Assembly: GCA_020466095.1 (NCBI GenBank) | Contig: CM035807.1 | Span: forward strand, 84,853,385 to 84,917,384 | From: Chlorops oryzae | Taxonomy: Eukaryota > Arthropoda > Insecta > Diptera > Chloropidae | Direction of reading: 5' to 3' | Length of the DNA: 64,000 nt | In this document: positions 12,727-24,400 of the stretch, piece by piece | Position numbering within the stretch: the first letter of the stretch is position 1 | Layout of the letters: each line of letters begins with the position of its first letter | Notes under the pieces: generated by a model | What the model saw: only the letters and a program-made list of their open reading frames with translations | Told to the model about the DNA's origin: nothing | The model's database searches: none | Translations under genes and position numbers: made by a program

Positions 12727-14429
12727 TATTAATTTTTGTAGATCTTGCAAAAGCTAGAACTAAGCTTCACACATCTTGACCAGTCTATCCATTATTGGTC
12801 GGATCTTCTCAGAAATGGCTGAACCAATCATGTTAAAAATTTGATTTGTACCTAAGCATTTTGGGTCCAGAGGATAATCGTAAGTGAAAATGGGCGTCGT
12901 CCACCCACAAACGAAAGGCGGGCAAATGAAACAGCCTCAATGGCAGTACATACAACCCTCCTAAAACATAATTTTCAAACAGGAATCATTATGACAATCT
13001 CGTCGGGAAGCTGAGTATATAAAAGTCGGGCTTGAGCGACTTGAGATTCCTTACTAGCTATGAAATACACAAATGCACGCAAACAATAAATTTCATGAAG
13101 CAACTAAAAAAGACTTTCCCGAATTTTGTGGTGAGCTGTAAGTCCTCGAAACAAAACATCATTGCCCAACCCATTCGATTTCATAAAATCAATACAAAAA
13201 AAAAACTCTTTCCGATAGTTCTTTTTTCATGTTTTAATTAGGTATCCATATGGAGCTTCTCCACAAAAAAAAAAAACTGCAGGCGTCATATCAAGTGAGA
13301 CTGAGAGTTATTCCCAAATCATCAGAAGCACGCCTATACCCCAGGTCGGTCGATCCCATCTGTTTATAATTAATCACTTTTATCGCTTGCTTTAATATTG
13401 TTTCTGAATCCGGCGTATCGCAAGACCAAGAAATCATTCTCAAAAAAAGTCATAAAAGTTTGAAATTCCAATCTAAAAAAAACAAATAAATTTGCGAAAA
13501 AAGTGAAATATTAAATTTGAGGATTAAAGGTTTTGGTTTAGCCAAGCAATGCGATCCCTAAAATTGCTCAAATACTAATCGGTTTCGGCGTCCATACGAC
13601 TAAGGGCTGGTCAAAATGTGGCTGAGGCAAGCATTCAAGTATTGTGTACTGAGAAAGCCACACTTCTCACATTTTTGCTGGTGCTGTTCGGCTGGTCTTT
13701 TCGCTTTCCCGTCTTTTTTCTTATATAATTTAGAGAAAAACAAAAAAAAATGTTGCTTAATGCTTTAAATAATTGGTAAATTGTGTTCTTGCGCTTTCTG
13801 CTACTTTTTCTATTATGTTTGATTTATGTATGTTTTCCTTTCCATTGCCTTTTTGACCGAAAATTGCTTTCGTTTTGCCTTTTAAAAATTCAAAGTGTTC
13901 GTTTGAATTTAATTTGTTTTAAGAAGCGAAAGCTATTTTTCCTTAAGGCTGGCATCGAGCTGGCATGAACTGTCCAACTCCATATAAAGAGGTTGGGACA
14001 TAAGCATGCTATATGGAGTTGCGCTCTCCTTAAGCGCGCCCACGTCCAGAACGATTTAAATCGGTGTTCTGAAATTGACTTCAGGATTGCAATTTGGAGA
14101 AATGTTGAGCTTAAATTATTAGTAGGCGCAAAAAATGTTTGATATTTATTTCACCTCGAAAAAACAAGTCATGACAAAAAAATGTAAACAAATCACAGCT
14201 GACAAACTTTTCAAAGACAGTTAACCGCTTGTTCGATCGCGGCAGCCCATCTTTTTGCAGCCCATTAGAAACAATTATCGAAAAATGCCCTTTAGCCATG
14301 CCCACTTTTCCAATTTATGAAAATTAGGTACATTTAATGCTCTAAAATATGCTCGGACATAAAATTTCATCAAATTATCTTAAAAATCCGGTTTTAGAGC
14401 AATTTTTGAGATTTTCGTTGCAGACCCTA
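12727..14429. other. unique stretch with diverged dipteran repeat pieces
   Basis: No gene supported. The part 12780-12915 (AGAAATGGCTGAACCAATC, then GGGCGTCGTCCACCC) resembles the weakly conserved interspersed repeat that carries the GGACGGACATG core elsewhere in the window. TATATAAAAG at 13016-13025 looks like a TATA box, but the ATG that follows at about 13061 opens only ten codons before a stop, so I do not call a gene. Confidence 0.4.
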
Positions 14430-14705
14430 ATACTGGAGGTACCCCAAAAAATGGTCCGATCTGATCCATTCTCAAACTTAATCTTACCCATGTCCCCGTG
14501 AGCACGCATACCAAATTTTGTCAAGATAGCTCAACTCCTTCGATATGAAAACTGTATACGGAAAGACAGACCGAGAGACAGACAGACGGACATGTCTAAA
14601 TCGAATCTCCTGGTGACGCTGATCATTTCTATATAAATTTTGTAATGTATACATTCGAATATTCCCAAGTGTTGCACACGTACGCACAAACGCAGGGTAT
14701 TTTGC
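14430..14705 (+). repeat. GGACGGACATG-type interspersed repeat, copy 1
   Basis: It contains ATACCAAATTTTGTCAAGAT, then GAGAGACAGACAGACGGACATGTCTAAATCG, read as consecutive segments, then CTGATCATTTCTATATAAA. The same order of segments occurs at 57700-57800. Repeats of this kind are scattered through fly genomes and are non-coding. The boundaries are where similarity fades, so they are approximate. Confidence 0.5.
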
Positions 14706-17428
14706 AGAGTGTGTCGGGCATAAAAATCGTTAAAAATTTATTTAATGTTTTATCAATCATTAGCCTTACTATAATGATTGATTAATTCGAATTAAAGAGG
14801 TCAAAATTCGACATAAAATTTTTTATTATGCAACATAGAAATAAGCCAATGTATTCAAATACTGCTCGAATACTTTGGGTTCGGCAGAAAACTCATCTAT
14901 TGAACGTGATTGCTAGGCTCATAAATCATGCGTAAGAACGTATGCAAACAAATTAAATTTATCAACACAGAAAAGCCATTTCCAAATCGAAATCGACAAA
15001 TTCCAATAACATTCCCTCTGCACGCTTGGTTTGCTGAATGAAAGTCAAAGCTAAAGACGGCTTATGGATTAACAAGACAAAACGTATGCTATATAGGCAC
15101 ACATATATGTACATATATGTGCCCTTTTCTTGCTTCCTGGCACTTGAGTTTGTTTGCTTTGCTTTGCGCTAATAATAAGAATAATATTCTGTTGCCTTTT
15201 CTTCGAAGATAAAACATAAAATATGCTTAGCATTCATTCACTTACGAGGACTCGTATCCATGAGGCACACTGTTTTCCAATTAACTTAAACTGAAAATTC
15301 TAACAAAACAAACAAATTGTATGGTGAATGAGCAAAAGTCTTAATACGTACCAGTTTCAGTTTCAGTTCCAGTTCCAGCGCCAGTTCTCGGTCTCTTGAG
15401 CTCGTATCCCAGCATGCCGAGTGTGAAGCGATAAAGGCAAATGCTCAAATAGCGCCGAAGCCTCCTCGTGCAAGGAGAAAAGGACAAATATTATGATTTC
15501 TTTTTGTGCCCGTACTGATTCCAATACGGTTCGTACGTAGGTAGTCAACTACCGGAATAACAAATGAGCTGTCAAAATACACGCACTACGAATAAAGTAG
15601 ATGAAGCCACTTACCTCGACATAAAGCGACACAAGAGCAGTCATGCCGCCACGACAGTTTAGACAGCCGTTCAAGCAGCACATGTAGGCAGGATGCGCGA
15701 TGTTGCAACAAGCGCGTTTGTACCCGTAATTTTTGTTTCATTTTTTGTATTTTTTTCTTCTTCTTTGAAGACGCGCAATGACGCAGACACGCAGTCGTTC
15801 GTCTACTTTTCTAAAACACTTGAAGAAATGTCAACGTCTTCTATGAGTACCGTCAGCCACACTTAAGCGCAATCGAAGCGGGGCTCTTCATGCAGATATG
15901 TAGCCTTAATCCTTATCCTTTTCCTTTGCATGTGCTATCATCATCGTCAACATGACAGAAACTACAATTATGCCGGAGCTCGAAGCTTTCTTTCCGTTTA
16001 GATTTTCTCATATCTATGTTTTCCTTTCTCGCCTTTACTACTTGAATTTTTCTATTAATAATACTACTCTCATGAATTGCGAGTTGATAGCATTATTCCT
16101 TTGTAGACATACGCTTGAGCATCAATTTAAGTTTGTTGCGCGACATAGCGACAATTTGCCTTCCTCCAGTGGTGGCATCTATTCAGGCCGAAAGGATTTT
16201 GTGCCCACGAGCGGTTAGCGCTGGCAATAGCTGTACATATTAAATTCTAAAGCGAATTAATTATTTTGAGTTTTGTTATATTGACTTCGAGGATCGTCGC
16301 GCTGCTGGGATATTAAAAATTGTAAAAAATCCTTCGCGCTTCTTTTCAATTAAGACTGATTACGCCGTTCTTAAAGGTTCATAGATTTCATAAAGATTGT
16401 CTTGAGCGCATATTGCAGCCGTGCTGATGTCGTTGTAAATGAATTTATTGATCGGCCCACTTATTGCAAGGCAGTAATAAAATGCTGGGGCCCGATTTAA
16501 AGAGTCGCCGCATAAGTTTTTGTCAATGCAAGACAAGATTTGTGCATGGCAAACCGCCTCGTGCAGTATTCATCGCCATAAAACAGGCGGGCTTTAGTCA
16601 TATTTCCTTCATCGGATATTGTACAGAGAGAAAAATGCGATAAAACATTTTAAGCGAAGAGTAATAGGTATAAAAGCAACGGATGTTGTCGTGAGTGATT
16701 TGCTGCCGAAAGCAATTTCCTCGATTTCCGCGTGACTCAATCTCGATAGAACGCCAAAGTTTAAGACCTATTGAGGAGAAAATATTGCTTAACCTCATAC
16801 GAAGCGTGAGGATGCAGCAATGGAAAGCAATAGGCGCTTGTGCTATGCAATTTTTTTGTTTTTTGAGTCGCACACACAAAAGCCAAATTGAACCCTAAGT
16901 GACCCGAAAAACAGGCTCTAGCGAATGAGGGCAGAAGTGAGTCACTCGAAGGCGACTGCTGCACTGGGAAGTTGCATTTTATCCATGTGTTGCTGAGTAG
17001 AGATAAATTTTTACAAAAAAACTAAAAAAAAAAAAGAAAATCTTGCCTCTTCCTATTAGCAGCTTTCCCTACATTGAAGCTTTGCACAAATGACAACAAA
17101 GCCAATTCACGTTTGATGCTTTTGCTTCTTTCTGGCTTTGTGCTTTTGACCTTATCTTTTCATTCCTTGACCTCTCCGGCAACATTGCCTAGCCGCATAC
17201 CGTATGCCACAAGCCGTGGCTCTGCAGTCTCATTTAGTATAGTATTTCTTTTCTCATGCCACAGAGTTTCTTTATGACTTGGTTTAATTTTTCCTAGCAC
17301 CTTGGTGAATGCGAGTCCTGAACGTTACGAGAGTTTGGCTTGACGGCATACAGTGGGGTAGCAACAACATTCGCCTACTCGTGTCTATTTAGCTTGCTTG
17401 TATCAGTGCCTCATGTGGAATTACAACC
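14706..17428. other. unique stretch, no gene seen
   Basis: About 2.7 kb without a defended gene. A short CAGTTC/CAGTTCCAG tandem lies at 15355-15390. Several frames of 60-93 codons occur (for example 15952-16218, minus 16598-16879); none shows a domain, signal peptide or plausible splice context. GGTATAAAAG at 16667-16676 could be a TATA box, but no gene follows it. Confidence 0.4.
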
Positions 17429-17532
17429 CAGCAAACATTTACGCTTACTAAACAATTGGAAGTAACTTGCGCCCGCAAACAAAAGGCTTGGATCCAAGTG
17501 TTGAAATTTATTTGGAATTCAAGTGTAAATAA

Positions 17533-17985
17533 TAATTATAATAAGTGTAAATGTAAAATAAAGGACCTTCCGTCTGCATCTACCGTCTTAGAGGTTTAAG
17601 ACCGATGCTCTTTTATATGCACCTCGCTCGTGCAAGTCAGATGATTACCTATCCAAGGATACAGGACCAATGCTCATCACTGGCAAGAACGTATCCGTTC
17701 CAGCCAAAAAAGGCGTTACTACGTCTGGCGCACCTCGCTCGTGCACGCCACACGTAAGGATTCACAAAGCTCGATACAATGTATGCGGTGTAACAGCGCT
17801 AAACTCCCATCAGCCCAGCTTCTTAAATTGAGGCCCGTTGGAACCAGCAACTATTTATATTTTTCTCTGTATAAATAGAAAATGTGTAGTACTAGATATA
17901 AGATTCGAATATTTACTGTTAGTTTCACAAATTAAGAAAGATTCAGTAAAGTCACGCAAAGCTTAAAAAAAAAAAAAAAAAAAAA
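17533..17985 (+). mobile_element. poly-A-tailed RNA-derived insertion with duplicated hairpin
   Basis: The segment ends in an A-run of about 23 bases and is flanked by AAGTGTAAATAA at 17521-17532 and again at 17986-17997, a 12-bp target duplication of the kind made by LINE machinery. It has no coding frame. It carries the loop CTCGCTC twice, each time closed by a stem: TGCAC/GTGCA at 17618-17634, and a longer stem at 17721-17755 where TGGCG pairs with CGCCA and ACGT with ACGT. A third stem, CTATTTAT/ATAAATAG, lies at 17851-17878. GGTTTAAGACC near 17593 resembles a pol III B-box, but no A-box is clear. It could be a SINE or a retrocopy of a structured non-coding RNA. Confidence 0.5.
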
Positions 17986-18048
17986 AAGTGTAAATAACCA
18001 AAACGGCTCCCTTTTTATTCAATTGGATTTCAGATTGGAAAACATATA

Positions 18049-19704
18049 CACTGCCGCTCATTTGAATAGGTTTGAAATATTTTTCATGTATAAGCATGTC
18101 CCGTTCAGGCTGTGTTTCAATTGTATGGTCTTTCTGTATGTGTATTGAGAGGTCAATCATTTACCAACAACTGTGGAAAAAATCATAACATAATGACCAC
18201 CCGTTTAGATGATATGGTTACTTTTGTAAGAAATTGCAAAAAATTCGTTAAATTTTTCGGCTCATTTGAATAGGTTCAACAGAATTTAAATTAAAATAAA
18301 TATTTAAACATCAAATTTTTTTTTATATTTGATTTTAATATTGTTAATTGAACATATTTTAAAGCACTACTAGTGCGTGGATCCTCCATGTTTTGAAATT
18401 GTTTCAAATATTCGCTGTGGAATAGATTCGTATAACTTTTGCAGAAAGTTAAGCGAAATTTCTGCGCAAGTTTTTTGAATACCTTCTATGAGTAACTCCG
18501 TGGTTTCATATTGCTTTCCCCAGTCATCAACTTTTCGTGCAAGTTAGCCCCAAACGTTTTCTATGATGTTGAGGTCTGGAGACTATGGAGGCCAGTTTAT
18601 TAACTGGACACTTTGGCTCTTAATCCACTCCTTGACAACTTTAGCAGTATGAATGGGTGCATTAACGTGCTGGAATCTCCAAGACAATGGTCCAAAAATT
18701 TCAGATATGTTCGGAAAAGCATTCTGAATCACATTTTTATAGCTAATTCCGTTCATTCTAGAAGTAAGCAAATGTAGTTCGATAGTTCCATAATAGGAAA
18801 TGGCACTCCACACCATTACACTGCGACTCAGGTAATGCTCTTCCTTACGCAAGTCATGGAAGTAATAGTTATACCCATCTGGTCCTTCCAGGTTGAATTT
18901 TTTTCATGGAAAAATACAACGTTTTTCCATTGGTTATCCCAAGACATGTGTTGTCGATAAAAATGCATCCGTGCTTCCTTACGAGCCACGTTAAGTGGTG
19001 TTTTTTTTTAAGTTAGAGCCTCTTTAGTTGTTTAGCAGCCTGTATGACGCGTTTAACGGTTGCTAAGCAAGCATTAACACCCGTAATTTCTTTAATTTTT
19101 GCAGCACTGTGATGAGAATTCGACGCCTTCCTTAGGATAAGTCTTCTTTCTGCGGCAGTTGTAGCTTTATGAGTTCTTCCTTTCATGTTTTTTCCATAAT
19201 TAGACTCATTCCTTAAAATCCTGCTTACTACAATTTGGCTTCGTCCAATTTTTGCGGTAATATTTGCGTGAATTCAACCACTTTCCTTATAAGCTTGGAT
19301 TTTGCCTTTTTCTGCTTCAGTCAAGACTTTTCCTAGGTCCCATTTTTGTCTTCTTCGATTCATACAACATGCCAAAGCTGTTGTAACGAAATTTTGATAA
19401 ATTTTTAACGATCGTTAAGCGCCCCTCACACTAAATTTAAAAATAACGCTAATGAACCTATGTCAAATGAGCCGAAAAATTTAACGAATTTTGTTGCAAT
19501 TTTGGGTTACAAAAGTAACCATATCATCTAAACGGGTGGTCATTTATGTTATGATTTTATCCACAGCTTGTTGGATAAATCGAATTGACCTCTCAATACA
19601 CATGACAGAAATGACCATACAAAGTTGACACACAGCCTGAACGGGACATGCTTATTGACATGAAAAATATTTCAAACGCTCCATTCAAATGAGTCGTGAC
19701 AGTG
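18049..19704 (-). mobile_element. Tc1-like transposon with long direct/inverted repeat arms
   Basis: The element is 1656 bp, starts CACTGCCGCTCATTTGAA, ends ...GAGTCGTGACAGTG, and is flanked by TA at 18047-18048 and 19705-19706. The arms are about 235 bp. Each arm carries the word CTCATTTGAATAGGTT (or its close variant) twice: at the outer tip, and again near 18260-18277 on the left and 19454-19472 on the right. This is the outer-plus-inner transposase-site arrangement known from IR/DR-type Tc1 elements such as Minos, S and Bari relatives. The arms differ mainly by short indels. The transposase gene between them is on the minus strand and is broken. Confidence 0.85.
18370..19363 (-). pseudogene. 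broken Tc1-family DDE transposase
   Basis: The minus-strand frame opens MNRRRQKWDLGKVLTEAEKG at 19363 and continues with the paired-like helix-turn-helix (AKIGRSQIVVSRIL). A TGA at 19274-19276 interrupts it. The domain reads on to VNACLATVKRVIQ. The catalytic part is read from 18930 downward: NVVFFHEK, a shift, then FNLEGPDG, SVMVWSAISYYG and WRFQHVNAPIHTAKVVKEW. After WPP comes a stop where Q is expected, then SPDLNIIENVWG and another stop. The frame ends at the TAG at 18370-18372, giving about 331 codons, close to the usual 340. The first Asp (FFDE) reads FHEK and the second (QQDN) reads QHVN; only SPD is kept. At least three stops or shifts mean it cannot make active transposase. Confidence 0.85.
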
Positions 19705-19754
19705 TAAATCCAAGCAATCGAATTAAATATTTTCAAAGCCTAAACAAGCAGTAA

Positions 19755-19797
19755 CAATCCGATGTAGGCGGGTTCAATCCCCGCTGCGGCGAGGTTT
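19755..19797 (+). repeat. tRNA 3'-half-like fragment (T-arm)
   Basis: GCGGGTTCAATCCCCGC folds as a perfect 5-bp T-arm with a 7-nt TTCAATC loop (the pol III B-box), followed by TGCGGCGAGG and then a T-run of about 13 that could act as a pol III terminator. No A-box or anticodon arm is found at the right spacing upstream, so this is a truncated tRNA or SINE fragment and not a tRNA gene. Confidence 0.45.
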
Positions 19798-20059
19798 TTT
19801 TTTTTTGTTTTTTTTTTTTGAATACTTAGGTAGATAATTAAAAACTTAAATAATATTTCAAAACTTAGAGGAATATCTAGCTTTCATCCAAACATTTATG
19901 AAAAAATAAAAACAATTTTTTGAAAGCACATGTGTATGCATTACGTTTCTGACGACCGTATATGAACCTAAATTTATAACTGCCAACTTTCTTTCTCCCC
20001 TCTAAGTGGATCAAATTTTACCTCTAATATCTTTCTACGTCCCAATTTTTCCACAATCT

Positions 20060-20140
20060 TTTTTCGCCCGCGACAGGAATCGAACTCGAGCCCTCCAGGT
20101 TACAAATCGCAACACGCTCCCATTACGCTACCGAGAGATC
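20060..20140 (-). repeat. tRNA-Thr-like SINE head (degenerate tRNA)
   Basis: On the minus strand an A-box-like GGTAGCGTAATGGG is followed about 45 nt later by the B-box GAGTTCGATTCC. Between them ATTTGTAACC sits where an anticodon loop would be and would give TGT (threonine). The anticodon, T and acceptor stems do not pair properly, so a working tRNA is unlikely. The spacing of the two pol III boxes fits a tRNA-derived SINE. It lies inside the right part of the 17429-20399 block. Confidence 0.45.
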
Positions 20141-20254
20141 TCATTCGCGCGTGCTAGAATTAATATATTAACGTTCGAAAAAATCGAACTGTAGACACCT
20201 CGTATGTATGTACGATGTATGTACGGATTTGCGAAGTACTTGAGAAATTTAACG

Positions 20255-20287
20255 TTTCCCAAACGCATTTGGAAAGCGTTTGGGAAA
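20255..20287. repeat. perfect 12-bp stem hairpin
   Basis: TTTCCCAAACGC at 20255-20266 pairs perfectly with GCGTTTGGGAAA at 20276-20287 around a 9-nt loop. It lies near the right end of the 17429-20399 element, next to repeated TTGGAAA words, so it probably belongs to the subterminal region of that element. Confidence 0.5.
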
Positions 20288-20399
20288 TGTTTGCGAGTTT
20301 AATATAGCACATATATGCTTGGAAAAAGTTTGGAAAAATTCTTGGAAACAAATGAATAGTAAGCACCTATGTAAAAAGCTTATGCAAATGTTTGCTGGG

Positions 20400-20799
20400 A
20401 AGTGCCGCTCCGAATTGTGTGCTTGTGAGCTTTCCTCTGAATATCCTTTCCATTAACGGTTGTTGCCCGTGGGAGCCTGTCCTTAGCATAAAGAGTGGTG
20501 CCTATATCTAAAGATACATTTGAGATGGGTTAGTTATTGTTGAAAAGCTTGTGCCATGTTTTTTAATATTTTTAATTAAAAGCATTTCTAAAAAGAGTTG
20601 CCATATCGCCCATAAAATAATCATGTCGCTCTAAATTTTTGCTTAGAACATTTAATTCGGGACTTTTATGAACATTTGAAGAGCTCATTTGTCCTTAAAA
20701 TCAGTTGAGATTCTGAAAAACTTCGACATTGCTGTGTATCACAAAGGCAATCGAATGTTTTCTTTCCCTGGATGAGGGGAAAACATTTTTTTTTTCGAT
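20400..20799. other. unique sequence between repeats, no gene seen
   Basis: Nothing recognisable beyond short open frames of about 65 codons on both strands at 20701-20920 that overlap the start of the next repeat. Confidence 0.4.
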
Positions 20800-21482
20800 T
20801 TTTTCTCTTCGTTTTTTTATAGCTTGGATATTTGAGAATATCGTGATAAAAAGTTGCCTTTTTTTAATTCCACGTAGCTTAGAAGATATAGGCTTCATTA
20901 TCGAGCAAGGTCTGTGCTAAAACAAGCAATTTTTATGTTGCTTCAAACTTTAAACGCATTTATCTTGAAACCACTTTTTTTGAACTGGCTGCCACGATTT
21001 CTCCAATTCATCTGGACCGATTTTAATGAAACAAAGTGGAATCAGAGCAGAATTGTCACCATTATGCCGTGAACCTCAATCATAATTTTAACAAATTTTT
21101 TACTATTTTTTTTTTTACACTGAACTACAAAAAAATATATCCGAAATAGATGAATAATTTTTCAATGGCCGCCATTTTATCAAAATAAATCGCAAAATTA
21201 TTTTCGAGGGTCCGACCATAATGACATCTATACTGATTATAACCCCGTTTTCCTTTTTCATTTCAAACAACTTGCAGACGAAAAATCCTAACCGCCAGCG
21301 CTACAGCCTTTTTTTGAAGTCTCCACTTTGACGGTCGAGAATTTTTTGAATCGCCCTTAACGTGTTTCTTTAGTAATTTTCATAAATTCTGAACACAATA
21401 AAAAAAAGTTGAGAAAGCTCTTTTTGTTTTCTAGCAGGAATTTGTTTAAAAAATGGTGGAAAAATGGCCTCGCGAAGAAAAC
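20800..21482 (+). repeat. non-coding interspersed repeat, diverged third copy
   Basis: From ATAGCTTGGATATTTGAGAA (about 20818) to GGCCTCGCGAAGAAAA (about 21480) this follows the interior of the elements at 30616-31350 and 33736-34228 almost word for word: GAACTGGCTGCCACGATTTC, TGGACCGATTTTAATGAAAC, ATTATGCCGTGAACCTCAA. It lacks their TGTCTCATTGG terminal repeats. It is more diverged than those two are from each other, so it is an older copy. No coding capacity. Confidence 0.7.
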
Positions 21483-24400
21483 CCCCTCAAAGAACTCAGA
21501 TTTGAATGATGTGATGAATTGCTATTAATTACAATAACACAATAGTTTGCATACATAGCTATCTTGTTTAAACGTGGTTTAACGCAAAATTAGCACATTC
21601 TCGTGTAACTTGTATATTTAGTAATATATTATTAATGAATGAGAGCTGCTGAAGATCATTTATCTGTTTCATCAAAATCTATGCTATCACTTGGAATATT
21701 ATTAATGGTTGTGGAATGGCAACCCTTGATATGTTCCATATACATTGTATTAGAGTCTTTGTTGGCTTTGTCACCGAAAACACTTTGTCGATGAAGCAAG
21801 TTTCGCGCTAGAGACAGACATACCTACTAACAAACACCTTCTAAGTTGACAATGACAAAGCGAATGTCGTGAGAAGGAAAACAAGAAGGTGGCTGAGGGA
21901 GTGAAGTACCTGACTGCAGTACACTGCGCTCCATCAGGACTTCAAAGAGAGTACTTATACGTCCACATTTATGTGAAAATGTTTCTTTTTTCTTGATTTG
22001 GCGATTTTTTTCTTTTCCTTTTTTTTTTGAACGAAACGCCTTCTCCGTTTTATTGCACGACAATGGCCTGTGTGAAGCTCAAGTTGCACAGTTCAAGTGT
22101 TTTGGATGAGTTTTTCATAAACATACATACATATGTATATATGTATATTCTTTTTCTTTTTGTGAAAATATTTTTGTTTATAATTCAGATTTTTTTCATA
22201 TTTTTTTTCTTTCTTATTCGTCTGCCCCGCGACAAGATGACAATGCAAAAAGATGGAATTCGAGTTGATACTCGAGAGTTTTATGTTTAAGAGGAGTTAT
22301 GTTGCGTGGCTGGCTTGCTGCTTCACAATGCTCCCGCTAACTGTGATACTCAGCACCCTTTGGTCCATGGGAAATGGCACCCCAACTCGATGAGAACCGT
22401 TTGAAAGGGATATGCGACTGTTACTGTGACTGTTGCTAGACCTGGGGTAGAGTACTGTACACTGTTACCGATTTACTCCGTTTCACGGCAATCGGCTTCA
22501 GCCTTTGCCGTCACTCGCCGCTTTATTAACTCACTTTGTAAAAATCCTACAACATCGTGCTGCAACTTTAAAAGAATTACTCTTGTTTTATTTTTTTTTC
22601 AATTTTTTTTTTCATGTATATTTTATCTGTTTAAGGCTTGAAATGGCAACGTGTCGTGACTGCATGGTAAAAATCGCTTGCCATCATTATCATCTTGGCC
22701 AGGAACGCCATTTTAGTTGACACGCTTTCATGAGCTTCCACAACCTGCAGCTATGCGCTTTCGAGAAGCAAAAAAGATACATTTCGTTCGACCACGCGCA
22801 CGTTGGCTATAATCATATATATATATATATATTTCTTTTTTGAAAAATCATTTTTGAACGTTTTTCCCTCAAATTTTAATTCGCTCTGTGTTTATTTCCC
22901 TTTGCTCCGCATTCTGATATATCCCTCGAACAGTTTTAAGCGAAACCTGAAGTAATAAAGACTCACAAAAACCCGAAGAATTGACTTCACTTTAAAAACA
23001 ATTCAGCAACACAACCAGTTAAGGCGTTTGATCGTGAAAAAAGCAAAACTTTTTCAAAGAAGAAAGAAATCATTGTCCTCAAAAGTAAACAATATACACT
23101 TTAAAAATTTCACTGATGCATTGTCATTCGGTATGGAAGGCAAAGTCGGTCCAGCCAGACTTCGAAGCAATAACATTTAAAATTGAAGTTTTTTTTAAGC
23201 CAATTCGATTGTGTCTTACAATAAAACTCTATTAGTGGTCGAGTATGCCCTCATCTAAATGATAGAGCTTTATACAGGATGGTTCGGTACTGAAGTGCGA
23301 TTCTTTATAGGGTCGGTAGAGAGCAATCCTATTTTCCACGGACAAGACCACAAATAAAGTATGACATATGTACTACGGTTTTAAAGGGAATTTACCACAG
23401 ATTAGGGAAAGAAATAGAAAAGTGTATGTAAACTAAACCTTTTGCATACCAAAATGGATCCCAAAGTCAAAAAATGTAAAGAAAATTTCAAATTTTTTTT
23501 GCTGTGATGGCAAAAAAATCCGTGGAACTGCAAATAAGTAAAAAAAATTTTAAACACCTTCAACGGCCTGAGAATTGGTTGTTAAACAGAATATTTGTTT
23601 CTCTAGAATGCAACTTTTAGACGAGACAATTTTTTTTCAGCGAATTTCTTTCTTCCCTTTTTAACTCCTCATGGTTACATTTGAGACGATTTTTTGACTT
23701 TTAATTAAATAGGTACCTATATAATAAAAAATTTGAAATAAACAATTGGTACAAAAAGTGGTTAATATTTGGAATATCGATCCGAAAGAGAGCAAAATTG
23801 AATTCATTTTTTTTTTACAGTGTACTGTCTGAATCATCATTACGATAATCGGTTTTCCCATCATCGACATCAGTTTTGACTTCAGTGTCAGCTAGAAAAG
23901 CGTCAGGAAGTCGTGTAGCCATTGAGCTAGAAAATTGTTGTAGGATTGTTCAAGGTGCACGCCAACATGGCGAGGGCACAAAAGGTCACCACGATGTCAA
24001 AATCTTTGTGTGCCTTTAATTTCGACTTGTAAAGTTGCTTTAATTGCATGCAGCATGCTTCATCTTTAGCAAAAGTTCTGCGGTGCCAAACGTTTTTTTT
24101 TTCCTCTCACAAACGCCCCACAAAACAACAACAACAACCAAAAACCAAAGCAAAACCTTGAAGAATGCTTTTTTCTTTTGTTCGTTGTTGATGTCTCTGA
24201 GAAATAAGCTGAATTAAGAGGACGAAACGAAACGGCGAGAATGGAAACAAGAAATTCGTAACCAAGAAGTTAATTGGACGTACATATAACTGGGCTTTAA
24301 TCTTCATTTCCGAGGAGTAGTTTCTGTGTGTTACAAAATATCTAGGAGAGAGTTTCGTCTTCAACTCGGAAAGAGCATCTGACGTGTATTATTGTAGGTG

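Larger units (their letters stand above)
17429..20399. mobile_element. outer inverted-repeat element enclosing nested insertions
   Basis: CCCAGCAAACATTT near 17429 faces AAATGTTTGCTGGG ending at 20399, and both arms also share a GCTTACTA-like word just inside. Between them lie about 0.5 kb of host-element sequence at each end plus a poly-A-tailed insertion (17533-17985), a Tc1-like transposon (18049-19704) and tRNA-like fragments (19755-19797, 20060-20140). Subtracting the insertions leaves roughly 0.86 kb of original element with no coding capacity. I cannot see a clean target duplication (TTACAA outside left, AAGTGC outside right), so the class is unknown. The paired ends could also be two solo copies of one terminal repeat. 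Confidence 0.45.

Noticed and set aside
13016..13090. TATATAAAAG followed by an ATG, as a small gene
   Set aside because: The ATG frame stops after ten codons, and TATA words are common in AT-rich DNA.
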